Assembly (NCBI GenBank): GCA_963169105.1
Contig: OY720639.1
Location: 120,859,117-120,923,116, forward strand
Source: Ceriagrion tenellum
Lineage: Eukaryota > Arthropoda > Insecta > Odonata > Coenagrionidae
DNA length: 64,000 nucleotides
Direction: 5' to 3'
Shown: positions 35,232 through 47,199 of the stretch, in pieces
Numbering within the stretch: position 1 is the first letter of the stretch
Layout of the letters: every line of letters starts with the position of its first letter
Notes under the pieces: model-generated
Seen by the model: the letters and a program-made list of their open reading frames with translations, nothing else
What the model was told of the DNA's origin: nothing
Databases searched by the model: none
Position numbers and translations under genes: made by a program

Positions 35232-37684
35232 AAGCCAATTTTTACTCCAGTTTCACACTATAATTTACAGGAGACCCTTCCCGTCATCCTGTCACTTGAA
35301 AAAACAGTAAGGTAGCGCAAAATATTATCGCACAGACGAAAATCATTTAAAAGAAAAATGATTACTCTTGGCAAGGGAATTGAAGAATGGAAAATATATT
35401 TAGGTCGAGCTGGAAAACAGACAACTCGAGGGAGTCGAGTAACACGAAGCAAGTGAATAAATAATGTGCCTTGGGAATTAATTCGGTTTCCTCGAAAAAA
35501 TGGAACGTCGTGGAATTAAACTAAGGGAAAGAAGAGCGTAAAAATGATGAGAAAAACGACAAATATATAATTGAGAAGACGATTGTGGAGGATAAACGTA
35601 AAATGGATATCATATTGAGGGCGCGGTGAGAAAATGTAATCAAAATATTCTGCCTTTCAGAGCATTTGCAATGTATAAAAGGAGGGAAATATTTTGTTAA
35701 TCAGAGTATAAAAAGAACTCCAAAAGGACGAGTCAAAACATTTCCAAGCACTTCGCACACCGGTACAAAATAAATATATCGAAAATCGACAAAAAAACGT
35801 GACTGCCATACAAGTACATTCCAAGTGCCAGTGCAGGAATTATTTCACGGGAGATTTCTAAGACGCAAGAAGGAATCTCACAACGACAATTCTCAAGCTA
35901 ATCAAGCGAATATGAGATTGCATTAGTCGGCCGAGCAAAACAAAATAACTCGTTGTGACCGAATGGAAAACTGAGAGGGTGGCACTTTGCAATGGCATGC
36001 CCAAGGACAACAAGCACTTAAAGGGGGAATGATCAGTAAGAGGAGGATTAAGTGCTTCACAAAATTGTTTGCGCGATCGGTCTATTTTCAACTCGCTGAG
36101 TCATAGAAAGAATTAACGAAATTTCTCCACTAATGTCCACAGAAAAAAAAACAAAGAGTATAATTCGACTCGTGATTCTCCTTTGGTTACCACCTATTTT
36201 TAAGAGTTAGAAACTTGTGCAAACAAGCTCCATTAGAAGTCTTTGTAACTAACATGTTTAAGTTAAACTTGATTAAATAAACAATTAATCTAACATCGGA
36301 AAGAACATCTAAATGTAATGAATAATATGCTTTCAAATAACACTCGTTATCACCTGGGGGGGGGATGAAATTTACTACACTCACCTCGGATATCAATCAA
36401 AGTAGCATGCATCAGACAATGAAAGGTAAACGTCTCTCAAACGGAGTATTACATTGGCATATTTTAGGTCTATGGAACGGGAGAAGAATCTCTAACTAAA
36501 ACCTGATGAAACGCATTTTATAATACAACGCATACACTTTACGAGTTCAGTGCAGGCAAACTTCCATTTATTGAGTTATTTAACTAAACATGTGTAAAAA
36601 AATAAATTTTACTGACTTTTTTGATGAATGATGATGAATATTTTGATGATGATAGTGAATTAAACAGCAATTTTAACTGGAGTATTCATAAATAAAATCC
36701 AAAACCTTACTACAAGCAAAAATAATAAAAGTAATTTTGCTTGGACGTAAAATTAAACTAGTAATATGAAATTTCTCCCAAAAAAAATCTAGAAGAGAGG
36801 AGCAATTCAGAATTCTGGTTATTAAATTGCCAAATTAAATGTAAGTAAATAAAATTTGCTGATGTGTTGAGAAAGAAGCAGAGGAAACAAATTCTTCCCA
36901 AGTAGAATTTCCTGCGCACTCAGAGGAAAAACAACTTCGAAACAATGCTTCATAATTCTGAGGATGAAGTATCAAATTTTACAGATGCAAGCCAGACGAT
37001 AGTGATGGTTTAAGCCTCCCAGAGGCGTAAACTTCAACCTCGTTTTATTCGAGCCATGCCCCGGCGATACCCCAAGGGGATGCCGATATCGGACCATGTA
37101 GTTGTTCCGGTGTAAATTCCTCGAGGATGGGGGGGGGAGGAAGTCGTGGGCCTCGAGGGAAGCGACCCCCTGGTCTATCCAACGAACGAGCGCTCTAATT
37201 GGACAACTCGTAACACCTCGTGAAGCACTAACGCGTGATGACGTAAGTTAAGGCAAGGGCAGGAAGTTTCCACGTAATCCGGGGACTTCCAACTAACTGA
37301 ATTTCAAATGGACCCGTTTCCCTTGCTAACGCAAGCTCTCATTCGTGGAAAATCGCCAGAAAAGATTCGTAGATGAGCGTCCTTTAGGGAGTTTTAACTC
37401 CCACCCGAACAATAAGCCATGCAAATTTCTGTAGACGTCCATTACCCCACTAAAATAAAATTAGGCATTTCTCGACTGACGAACGTATGAGATGTGAATT
37501 TTTTCACCGAAGAGAGTACGTAAGAAGTGTTAGGGGCAAAAGTAGGTCGAATGGGATTAGGATTGTGTGGGTGACTAAAGAATTTGAAATGGATGACCCG
37601 GTATTTAACTTTGATGAAAGAAGCGTTGGTTGAACCACGTTTAAAGCTTGAATGAGAATTCAATAGAATTCAAAGAAAAATTCA
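35232..37684. other. Non-coding DNA, no supported gene
   Basis: AT-rich, with G runs at about 36356 and 37130, a GATGAT-rich patch at about 36620 and a GC-richer stretch at 37010-37350 without a coding signature. Confidence 0.4.
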
Positions 37685-37870
37685 GATTTTTTTTTTGCCG
37701 CCGGACGATTCTGTTGGCCTGTATGTCCCCGGAATCCCGATAGGCTGCTGAGCCTGTCATCAGGTTTTCCAGGGACCGGACCAACAGAACTTGACATACA
37801 TCCATGCCCTGGGTGGTGAAAAACCCACCCAGGGCATGGACCACTTTACCCCGCCGCCACCGGGGCCAAG
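37685..37870 (-). repeat. SINE-like element with poly-A tail and internal perfect hairpin
   Basis: On the minus strand it begins GGCGAGGACTTGGCCCCGGTGG, whose CCCCGGTGGC core is shared with the SINE head at 23.08 kb, and ends in GGCGGC plus a run of A at about 37688-37696. No B box is present, so the head is incomplete or rearranged. It contains the hairpin at 37801-37840. Confidence 0.5.
37801..37840. repeat. Perfect 16-bp hairpin
   Basis: TCCATGCCCTGGGTGG (37801-37816) and CCACCCAGGGCATGGA (37825-37840) are exact reverse complements around an 8-nt loop. A related single-arm sequence, CCCATGTCCTGGGCAG, occurs in the SINE region at about 22981. Confidence 0.9.
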
Positions 37871-38425
37871 TCCTCGCCTTTGATGAAAACATAAGTGATA
37901 TTGGATAGAGAGAAAAAGTCATCGGTGGATGTGGCAGAAGAGATTTTCGAAAGAAAAGTTATTAGGAAGTTATTATAAAAGTCTTCAGAACAGCATAGAT
38001 GTATGAAGCAAAGCATACATAGAATATGAAGAAGGGTGCGTAGGATACAAAGACAAATATTTTGAGACGCAGCATTGAAAAAAGTAATTTTCCCCGTCAA
38101 ATAAAATCAGTATTAATATATGAAAAGTAAACGATTAAATAAGGCAAACCACTAAATAATGAATAAATAAAACGTGAAATTTCCTCAAAAATAAAATTGA
38201 CTTCCTCCTCGGGATTCATTATCAACATGTTCATCCACTTCCATATTCACCACCCTCAGGTGAAGAACATGGACGAGTAACTCAAGATGATGCATAAAGA
38301 TTGAAACCTGGGTCGAAGGTAAATTTATTTTTGCGGAAAAGTGCACGCTTTATTTCTTCATCGTGTAAAAATTCCACTCGATTTCACCAAAATCTTCGAT
38401 TGCTATAAACCAATTAACATTTTAT
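37871..38425. other. Non-coding DNA, no gene seen
   Basis: AT-rich, with no recognised element. Confidence 0.4.
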
Positions 38426-38785
38426 CTACATCTACATGCTACCCCACGAGCCGCCCCATGGGCGTGTGGCAGGGGGTGTGAGGACACCAGCAGTGTAAAG
38501 ATGTAAGGGATAAGGTTTTGGGAGGTGAAATGGAGACGTGTATGATGAGAGCGTATTTAGTGGAGCTCAATTTTTATTGTGTGCGCGGAAAGAACAATTT
38601 TTTGTACCTATCTGTTTGGCAATGTATCTTTCTTATTCTATCGCTTCTGTCAGACCTAGAGATATAGTGAGGCGTCATGATAATACTATCTGCGTCGCTC
38701 AGCAACACACCAGTTCTGAATTTCTATAGCAAGCTAAGCGTAGCGTGTAGCCTCCGAGTTTCTAGGGGCTCCTAGATTAATCCCT
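38426..38785 (-). pseudogene. CR1/L2-like LINE 3' end
   Basis: Minus-strand translation includes IIMTPHYISRSDRSDRIRKI and HCQTDRYKKLFFPRTQ, the same tail as the 27.1 and 32 kb copies. The shared 3' UTR follows, with CACACCCCCTGCCACACGCC and GGGTAGCATGTAGATGTAGA. The copy starts at about 38785 (AGGAGCCCCTAGA), near the same internal point as the LESQRL segment of the 32 kb copy. Confidence 0.8.
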
Positions 38786-39282
38786 CTGAATAGTTTTCGT
38801 GTGCTATAAAAATAAAATTTATCCGAATTGAACTTAGCGTGTATTACTTATGCCGAACAATTTGTCAGCATCTGTGCTCGGCGCACTTAACTTCCACTTG
38901 CTCTACGGAAACCATGATTCAATCGACATGCTCATGATTTCCGCCCAAGTGAAGTTCCTCTCAGGAATGCTGACGATGATCTCATTATCCTAAGAAAAAT
39001 GTAAATCTGCATCAGCTGAGAAAACAATAGAAACAGCCGAGGAAAAATACCAAGCAATACAATATTTACTTAGATGAAGAAAACGCATCGTCACGCCTTT
39101 GAAGAGTCCCGGAAGTTGGTGGCGAATTGCTTTCAATTCTTCTTTAAGTACCTTCAAGAACAATGTCATCTGCAATCAGAGCTCGGTGTATCCGAACAGT
39201 CTTGCAGCGAAGAAATGTTCAATTCAATGACATAAAGATGACATGATTGACATTAATTAGCCCCTATATCTAAAGAGAGACT

Positions 39283-39285
39283 TGA

Positions 39286-39361
<76 letters not shown>
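39283..39361. repeat. Compound (TG)n(TA)n microsatellite
   Basis: About 20 nt of TG repeats pass directly into about 58 nt of uninterrupted TA. Two open frames that cross it encode only Tyr/Ile repeats and are artefacts. Confidence 0.98.
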
Positions 39362-39363
<2 letters not shown>

Positions 39364-40050
39364 CACACCCTAATATGTACAAGCAAACCAGTGACATTGT
39401 CATACTTTGCATCATTTGCATTTCATTTGTCTTTTGTTTTTATCTCGCCGTTATACTCCCAATATTCGTGCCTTGTTCAGTCCAGTCAACCTCAGGTCTT
39501 GGTATAATCAGTTTACTCTCTGCATACTGAATTTATACTAACATGACTCACAAGCTACCTCTACCTAGAGGACTTTCTCTATAGCTCGGCTTTTCCTTTC
39601 CCCATCCTACTCGCGGTCCACGGTACAGAGATTGAAATTTCCACGTATGACACACATTAACCTGAACTCTCACGGTAGAAAAATGGATTTACGGGTAAGA
39701 TTCGAGTAACCGTACACAGAGATGATAGTAGAGTGAATGGTTTGAAATGGGTAGATTGAGAAAGTAACAGGTGTATGAGGTGGAAGATGAAATCTAATGA
39801 ACAGGATAATTAGGAGTCTTGAGAAAATGAGAGTGTGTAAAAAACAGTGAATGACTGACTGCAGGAGAAGCGAAAGTTGTATACAAGTGAGGACATAATG
39901 GTGTAAATTATAAAATCGAGATCAGTCTTTCTCAAAAAGTAACTGTTATATCGAATATTTCTCTCCCGAAATGAAACGGCGTAATGAGATGGTATGTATG
40001 TTGTTGGAAAAGATACTATAGCTTTTAAGTACCTAGGTATGCAAACGACT
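39362..40050. other. Non-coding DNA, no gene seen
   Basis: No supported coding block or repeat was found. Confidence 0.4.
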
Positions 40051-40335
40051 CAAGAGGATCGGTTTGATGTGGTGGCTTGAATGTCGGTTAATCATACGAA
40101 CGACCAGGGTTCAATTCCCCACAGAGGAGGATGCTTTTCAGAGGAAATCTCAACTCGATCCCTACATGTCTTGTGGAGGGCACTTCAAGCGCAGAATTCC
40201 GTCTGTCGAATGGGACGTAAAACTGTGGTCCCCTTGACGCTTTTCGTTAAGAGCAGGCTAATTACGACGCTATGTTTCTCTCCATCCTTCCTGTCTTACC
40301 TGTCCCCTATGGCGCATATAAACTACAAAGAAAGT
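40051..40335 (+). repeat. tRNA-derived SINE
   Basis: The head reads GAGGATCGGTTTGATGTGGT. A B box, GGTTCAATTCC, lies at about 40109, and the body contains AGGAGGATGCTTTTCAGAGG, GTCTTGTGGAGGGCAC, GTCCCCTTGACGC, TTTCGTTAAGAGCAGGCTAA and CTGTCCCCTATGGCGC. It is collinear with the minus-strand copy at 24065-24368 and roughly 75-85% similar by eye. The 88-residue frame inside is an artefact. Confidence 0.8.
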
Positions 40336-41360
40336 ATTGGCGAATGACGCTTGACCTAAACTGTGGGAGATAACATAGAGAAGCAGTGTAGACCATTGTA
40401 CTTGGACACAGTGCGGTGAAAGAGCATGAAAACTCTCAACCATGTAGAGGCAATCATGTTGACCAATTTCTCGGGAATTGGGAAGTCAGCACAGTTGTTA
40501 AGCCACCCACCTAGGCTCTGCCTTCGAAATGAGGAATAAGCTTCTTTAAATAATTATTTGTATAGTTGTCGGTCGCCTTCCCAAATATTCAATCCCGCAA
40601 AGGACTAAAAAACTTAACAGGCATTAGTGAGGCGTGACATGTGAATTTCCTTTATCAGGATGAATAAACTGTTTGGTATTTTTTCCTGGCAGTTAATGTT
40701 TCCTAGAGATGACGCAGATGTGAATTTTTATCGTTATAATCATACTATCGTCAACATTCCAAAGTAGTAATCCATAAAAATGAGATCCAGAAACTTTTGG
40801 TTACATTATAAATTTTATAATGAAAGAGCAAAGTAAACTCATAAATTTCTGTCTCTCTTGACAAGCGTGACAATGCGCATTAATCGCCAAGATAATGGTA
40901 TTGTTTCGTGTTATTCTCTAGCAGTCCCCATTGTTTCCAGAGTTAATGCAGCCGTGCAGATTTCTTGGGACTATGACATCACCGTCAGCATTCCAACTAT
41001 GCCTTCCCTTTGACGGGAATCCTGAACATGTCCGTTGAAACATAACTCTTATAGGTAGAAACGCGCTTCGGGCACAGGTATAGGCAAATGGTTCAGCATA
41101 AGTAATTCACGCAATGCTTAAAATTGAGATCACGCGAAAACTAGTCCCTGGTGTTTCCGGTTCAACTGCCGGATTCACTTCCTAATTCTGGGAAAAAAAT
41201 TTATTGAGGGAAAAAATATTCCGTTTCACTGGAAATTTTCGGTAATCTGTCTCGATCTACTTCCCAAGTATTGATGTTTTTGTGCTTTGATGGGCCTACA
41301 GCTGCTGCTCCGTCGTTTCTGTTAAATTCATGTATTGCTTATTCTCGCTATCCATCTTTT
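40336..41360. other. Non-coding DNA, no gene seen
   Basis: AT-rich, with no recognised element. Confidence 0.4.
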
Positions 41361-41624
41361 TTAACAATGTAACTTATTTGAAGCTGTCTATTTATGCAAA
41401 ATCACTACGAAAAGCATGGGGCGCTCTTCTATATTCGATATCAACATAAATTCATTAAATATGAAGATTTTGGTATTCAATGGAATAGAGAGTTTCAATG
41501 TAATATTTCTAGAAAATCTTTAAATGAACTAAAGGTAAGGTGCAAAATATAAATGAGGTTGCGCCCCATGCTTTTCGTAGTGATTTTGCATAAATAGACA
41601 GCTTCAAATAAGTTACATTGTTAA
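41361..41624. mobile_element. MITE-like element with perfect 64-bp inverted arms, copy 2
   Basis: The first 64 nt (41361-41424) and last 64 nt (41561-41624) are exact reverse complements. The outer four bases are TTAA on both sides, as expected of a TTAA target-site duplication, the piggyBac (and Kolobok) insertion signature. If so, the element proper starts CAATGTAAC. The inner 17 nt of each arm (CGAAAAGCATGGGGCGC) and the interior are shared with copy 1 at 22124-22292; the outer 43 nt are not. Perfect arm identity suggests recent insertion or arm homogenisation. Confidence 0.85.
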
Positions 41625-41664
41625 TACACATAATTTTTTTCAATTTATGTCTGAAGGTAATCTA

Positions 41665-41775
41665 TTGTGTGGCTAATTTCCTTGAATTGATTTGAATTAT
41701 TTCCAGTACTAGGGAAAACTTCATTCACTTGAGCAAATAGTATTTTTTCCTTTTTGGTACGATTCTAAGATATTA
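41665..41775. repeat. Repeat segment shared, inverted, with 22030-22123
   Basis: GGCTAATTTCCTTGAATTGA, TTCCAGTACTAGG and CATTCACTTGAG here are the reverse complement of the sequence to the left of MITE copy 1. Both MITE copies therefore sit in or beside copies of the same larger repeat. Confidence 0.7.
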
Positions 41776-41989
41776 CTTTCCTTTTAGATTTTTATTTCAC
41801 TCCTTCTCGTCTCTACTCCGCTCTGGTTAGGCCTCACATAGTATACGCCACAAATATTTGATACGCTGGACGGAGGGATTAGATTTAACGGAATAATAAA
41901 TAAAAAAGCGGTGGAAAGCTGAAAGCTACGAAAAAAACTGCAGCTAGCCAACTAAGAGTGCTTCACACTTTTCATAGGGATTAAGTTGA

Positions 41990-42330
41990 GAGCCGCTAGA
42001 GACTTGGGAGCTGCACTTTAGGCTTACTTTGCTTGAAAAATCCAGACAAGGTAAGTCTCGGTGCGACATATAGAGTATAATTATGACGCCGCACTACATG
42101 TCTGGGTCCGAAAGACGCGATAAAGTAAGAGGGATACATTGACGAACAGATAGGTAACAAATCTCGCTTTTCCCACGCACAATAAACGACTATGCTAACA
42201 ACTGAGCTCCCCTGAAAAAAACTTACCAAAAACACCCATTTTACCACCCCAAAACCTTTTGTCATCACACGGCTGATATCCTGACACTCCCTGCCACAGT
42301 CACATGTTAGTATGTAGATGTAGATGTCCT
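41990..42330 (+). pseudogene. CR1/L2-like LINE 3' end
   Basis: Plus-strand frames give IIMTPHYMSGSERRDKVRGI, then RTDR and SLFPRTINDYANN, followed by the shared 3' UTR (CACGGCTGATATCCTGACAC, CTCCCTGCCACA). The tail is GTATGTAGATGTAGATGT. The usual GC-rich GCGGCTCGCAGGG segment is deleted here. Confidence 0.75.
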
Positions 42331-44054
42331 TTTCTGAAGGTTCCTATAATTCCTCTCCTTCTTCCTCAAAACACTATCATAACTTTCTCGGCCGACGCCT
42401 TCCTCTTCTACGATTCTCTCCTATGTTATGCGCCACCTTTCTCATGGTCTCAGCTGGCGAGCACCATCAAGTTTTGGTAAGTCTACAGAACGTTGAATGG
42501 GCCAAAATTTTGGTATTCGTAAAACATAGGAGATTTCAAAAACTTTTGGCGTATATAAGACACGGTACCTGCTGTAATTATAGATGTCACATTATTGAAA
42601 TAGAGGCTATTTTGCTAAAAATTTATCAAGAATGAAGAGCAAACAGCTTCCCTACGATTTCAACAAACGAACCTTGGATTTTTTTCACGACACCCATCGC
42701 AGGGCGAGTTTATTATCACGAGCAGGAAAAACTCGCCTTGAGTGATCGCTGAGGAGTTAGTAAACAAGGACGAGTATAGTTGAAGACCGGTCGACCGTTG
42801 CCGCTTCCCAGGTGAAAGATTCGAAGCACGATGGACGAGATGCACTACAAGGCGTCCTTGGAATTCCTTTTTATACTGCAGAAACTCTCATAGAACAGCA
42901 ATACACTTAGCGCGGAAGCAATCAACGCGTTGCAGTGGAAGCAAAACATGGTGGCAAAGGCGCAAAATACAACGGCGAGGGGAAAAGAACACTGTCTTCA
43001 AGTTATATTTGACGGAATTAAAATTCAATGAAAATGGTTCGAAAATTATAATGATTACGGCCGACAACAAAACCTCAGATACAAATTGATATAAATTGAT
43101 TATCTATGAAGACTGCAATGCATGACTAATAACACACAAAAATCGGCTACGTAACGTTTTTACTAACATACCTTTTTGCCTCATGAATTCGTAATACTTA
43201 AAATCCTGTCGAGATAGATTTGAGTGTAAGTCCTATCGAGAATGTCGAAATAAATGCTACACTGTTACTTACTTATGTTATATACGTATGTAAAACGTTG
43301 AGCATAGGATAGTAAACATAGTGTAGAATAGATACATACGTATAAAAGTATGGGATACTTGGGCTTGTGACTTCGATCATAATATTGAACGACCAAGGAA
43401 GCCACAGGTTTATTTGGAAATTTCATAAGGAATACACGAAAAACGTATGAATGAAAATTATGACCATGGGAAATCGCCCACTGAAGAGACGCCTATATCC
43501 ATCCAATTACTAAACGTATATCGTAATAGAGTAGTCGAGGAAAGCCAAGACCAATAAGCTATCAGCTGGAGCAGAATTTTCCGAGTAGCTAACGACAAGC
43601 TAAAGCTTCCAGGGTCTTGCCAACAGGCAAGGAATCGGTTCACAGATTGGCTGGAGGCCAAGCCCCAAACTACGCTATTACAGTGGACGGAGAGTACCTA
43701 ATGCGAAAGATATAAAAAAGAAATACAAAAAAATTGGCACAGTGGAATCCCATTCACAAGGAGAACAACTGGGCCCTTGGAAACAAGACTTCAAGAGCAA
43801 TATGAAGATAAGGAAAGTTCTGAGGACTTGAGGTATTCTTTGAGTCAAAACGCTCCGTCTGAATTCCACAAGGCTCATCGATTCCAACTTTTTTACATTA
43901 GAAAATTAAGTTAATATTATTCGAGGGATCCATAGTTGTTTTAAATAATGCGATTAATTGGCAAAAAGAGAAGTATCAGGCTTGAAGTGGTGGAAAGAAT
44001 TCATCATGAAGGATGGGATTAAAGGAAATTTTCCACTTAGATAGATTTTATTCA
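42331..44054. other. Non-coding DNA, no supported gene
   Basis: Short frames at 42324-42635 and 43458-43887 have no recognisable domain. A loose inverted pair, GGGCGAGTTT / AAACTCGCC, lies at about 42703-42737. Confidence 0.35.
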
Positions 44055-44055
44055 A

Positions 44056-44100
44056 ACTTGGTTTCGATGTACTGCATCATCATCCGCCTGATGTACTTAC
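44056..44100 (-). ncRNA. Degenerate hammerhead-like / Penelope-type motif candidate
   Basis: On the minus strand, AAGTACATCAGG is followed by CGGATGAT, GATG-CAGTA-CATC (4-bp stem) and GAAACCAAG. The spacing copies the 17.3 kb motif (core, extra T, stem II, GAAAC) but CTGATGA is CGGATGA. Downstream text (AATAAAATCTATCTAAGTGG) loosely resembles the AATAAATCTGTGGAAGG that follows the motif at 17.3 kb, supporting family membership. Confidence 0.3.
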
Positions 44101-45163
44101 TTATACATTAAATACTTAGTACATCGAATATATTAATTGAATTCGTTTAAATAGACAGGTTTTTTCGCGGCCATGGCAGAAATTCACAACCTTCAGAGAC
44201 TTAGACATATCCAAGAGTTGTATCAATTGTACATACGCTAGAAACTTGAAGTTTTCAAGAAACCATAATATTGAAATTTAAGTAAACTATCCAACAGCAT
44301 CAAAAGAAAGATGCACAAAGTATTCACGCATTCATACAATTCTGGGAAGCAACATGCACCGTACGATAACTGTTCCCGCATGTAATCTTGCTTCAAAACC
44401 ATCATGCTTTCGGTTTGTTTTATTGATGATCAGAAAATTGCAGTTAATACGTTATTTTATGGTTGTAGGAATGGTAATTTCCACATAACAGGAGGAACAT
44501 TATGAACATTACAGGGCTTTTGTTCACAAATATAGGGCACTCTTCCTTGTAACGATGAAATGAAGTTTCACATGACTTAGTTCGTCAGTTTAGCTTCCAA
44601 AACGTCTGCTGCACTATATCATCATGTACAATCACGTTTTGTATTTCGTAGACAACGATTCGCTTATACGCTGCGACCACAATTCCTCGAAAGATATAGC
44701 AACTGAAATGCAGCAATACTTTGACCAGAAGACGTTTCCTCCTGAACTAAAGTCGTATCGTCTAAGAAGCAGCGAATATTCACGATGGCATCAACCGATT
44801 TGATAAAAAAATAAACATATACTGCAGTAAAACGAGGAATAGATCCAACACACATATTGTATCACCATTATTTCAAAGAAGGGTGCTATCAAAAATACAG
44901 TGTACTCCTTTAGCTGACGAGATTTTTCAAAAACAATAGAATAGGGGAAGACCAGGTCAGTCAGTAAAACTACGACTTTGTTCGATCATTGTCAAGGGAA
45001 AGAATTTGAAAGAAAAAAGATTCACGAAATCACGAAATTTACCGAAAAAATATGAGAGACAAGGAACCTAGTACTTATACAACAGTGCCGGACGAGATTA
45101 TCGTGGAAGCTCGTTTGTTTTCTGTTGCGAAGTCAAAGTGAAATGAAACAGCCATAAAAAGAG
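44101..45163. other. Non-coding DNA (intron), no supported exon
   Basis: AT-rich sequence just downstream of the exon B donor in the gene's direction. No coding signal was seen. Confidence 0.5.
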
Positions 45164-45169
45164 ACTCAC

Positions 45170-45523
45170 GTCTTAGTGCTGATCTCCTCCCACATCCTGG
45201 CCTTTCGACTGCGCCTGCTGTTGGCCGGCGACGAGTTGGGTCCCCCGGCGGACGAGGGGGCGGCGGCGGAGGCGGAGGAGGAGGAATGGTTGCAAGCGGG
45301 GGGCGGCGGGCCTGTTTGAGAGGCGGTCGGTGCGGGCTGCGAGTTTGTGGTGAGCACCAACAATGAGGGCGAGAAGTGGTGCCAACTGTGCCTCCAGGAG
45401 GCCGTCGGGGGAGTCCGGAGGGCCGAGGGCGAGCCCCTAGGGTCCGGTGCCACCCCGGAAGAAGGGTCTTTCCCCGCCGCCCCCCTCCTAGGCCCACGCC
45501 TCCTCCAGCCTCCGTTCTCCAGA
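45170..45523 (-). CDS. Internal exon B of a large disordered Ser/Pro-rich protein (partial gene)
   Basis: Minus strand, 354 nt. An acceptor (ATATGTGCAG) ends at 45524 and a consensus donor, GTGAGT, occupies 45169-45164. The upstream exon A ends with two bases (GG), and the first base here (T) completes Gly; the frame then reads LENGGWRRRGPRRGAAG. It runs through Ser/Pro/Ala-rich sequence (HSSSSASAAAPSSAGGPNSS) to SRRSRKARMWEEISTK and again ends two bases into a codon. Both ends are phase 2, so the exon could be skipped without a frameshift. No folded domain is visible; the closing RRSRKARMWEEIST is the least biased part and may precede a conserved region in the next exon. A second frame is also open because of high GC, but it is more Arg/Pro-skewed and out of phase with exon A. 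The gene is not identified. Confidence 0.6.
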
Positions 45524-47199
45524 CTGCACATATCCACTTGGCTTGGTTAACACACGAGAGACCCCTCACAAGCACACGCAAGAGGGATAAATGGGCGTAC
45601 TAATATGATCGGGAGAATCCCTCTTTCACCTCCCTCATGCACTATAGGCAAAAAAATTGTGGTCACGCTTGCGATATTAGGATGCAAAATCCACACGATT
45701 TTTTGGAAGAGTTAGAGAGAAAAATACTCAATTTTTCGGTTGAAAAAATATTCCCAATTATTACCCTGTTTTTGGTAAATAATCCCTTTGTCTTTCAATA
45801 AAAAGTATCGAAGGACTGTAACTACACTTCGGGTCGATTGCGGCGGCACATTAAATTCTCTTCAACACAAACTTTGAAAGAGCGCAACGTTTAATTTTTA
45901 ATCATTAAGCTCGAAATTCCACGGAGCTTACGTATATGACTAAATTTACCTAACGCAGCTATTACTTTCAAATACTAAAACTGACTCTCACAGGACACTA
46001 CTATACGTAATCACTAACAACCGCGCTAAATTTGCATGCAATGGCTCGTCAACCTAAGTACAAAATCTATCTTTTGCCCAGTTCCCAGTGAACACAGATT
46101 TTTTAGAGCTGTACATGATGCATAAAAACGAAGAATTGATCTAAATCCAAGGCGAAAATGAACACACTAGGCTTCCATGCGTCGAAGTCAACACGAGAAA
46201 ATGGAAGGCCGCAAATCTTTGGTAAATAAATCCCTCCCGATTCCGTAACGCGTGCTTCGAGGTGTGTGTGTATATTTGTCTTGGGAGTACTTATGTTCGA
46301 ACAGCAAACTAGTTGAATATCTGACTAAACAGTTTGGGAGTATTCCCTGGAGTGGGTAAACAGCAACACATTTATCTCTCTCACTATACTCAAATATAAG
46401 GGAAACCCTGACCGCATTTAAAGCTGCGAGAAAATGGTAAACTCTGACTTTCTCGCCTCGATAAACTCGCACTGGCGATACTATCCCCGCGTAAACAATC
46501 GAGGGAGAAGCGTGGATCTAAACATAATTCAAATTATACTTTCAACATTTGGATTTGAAGATAGAGAAACCTCTTCTGAACGCGAAAGAGCTCCAGGAAA
46601 AAACTGCTCTTTGTGCTCAAAACACTATAACAAAGTCCGCTTGTACGACCACATAGTTCGACTCTTCTGGTAACTTTGAAGATGCACCTTTGACGTCCTT
46701 AACACATCCATTCTCCAAATTTCCGTAGCTTTCTCTTCTTACACTTCATGTCATTCAAGCGCAGGGAAAGAGACAGATGGAGGTACAAACTGAGATAAAG
46801 AAATATGTATATACTTTCTGCAAATCCAAGCTTAGGGGTGAAGAGTCACTCAGGTACTCACGCGTTCATAAACGTCAGAAGCGCCACACTTTTCCGAAGG
46901 ATGCGCGGACTAGATTACGCGTGGAAGAAAAGAAGCACAAATGAACGAAGAAAGAACGATGTAATACAGGTGTTAGTATTCTCAGCAGGTACGATCCCAA
47001 AACGCGAAACTTCACGTTCGCTCACTGGAAGACTACTGATAAACACCTCGACTCTTCCAGTTGGGAAAAAGAGCGAAAATATTGACGCGGAATTTTTCGG
47101 AGAATCCAGATTAGAGTCTCTCGTCGATTCCCGGAACTCGCACGTAAGACATCGTCGATCGTATTTCCCCACTCACTTCATTCACATGAAACGTTTATG

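Noticed and set aside
39282..39530. Tyr/Ile repeat protein frames
   Set aside because: Translation of a TA microsatellite.
45347..45603. Open frames on the plus strand opposite exon B
   Set aside because: Composition shadow of a GC-rich exon; no splice signals on that strand and no domain.
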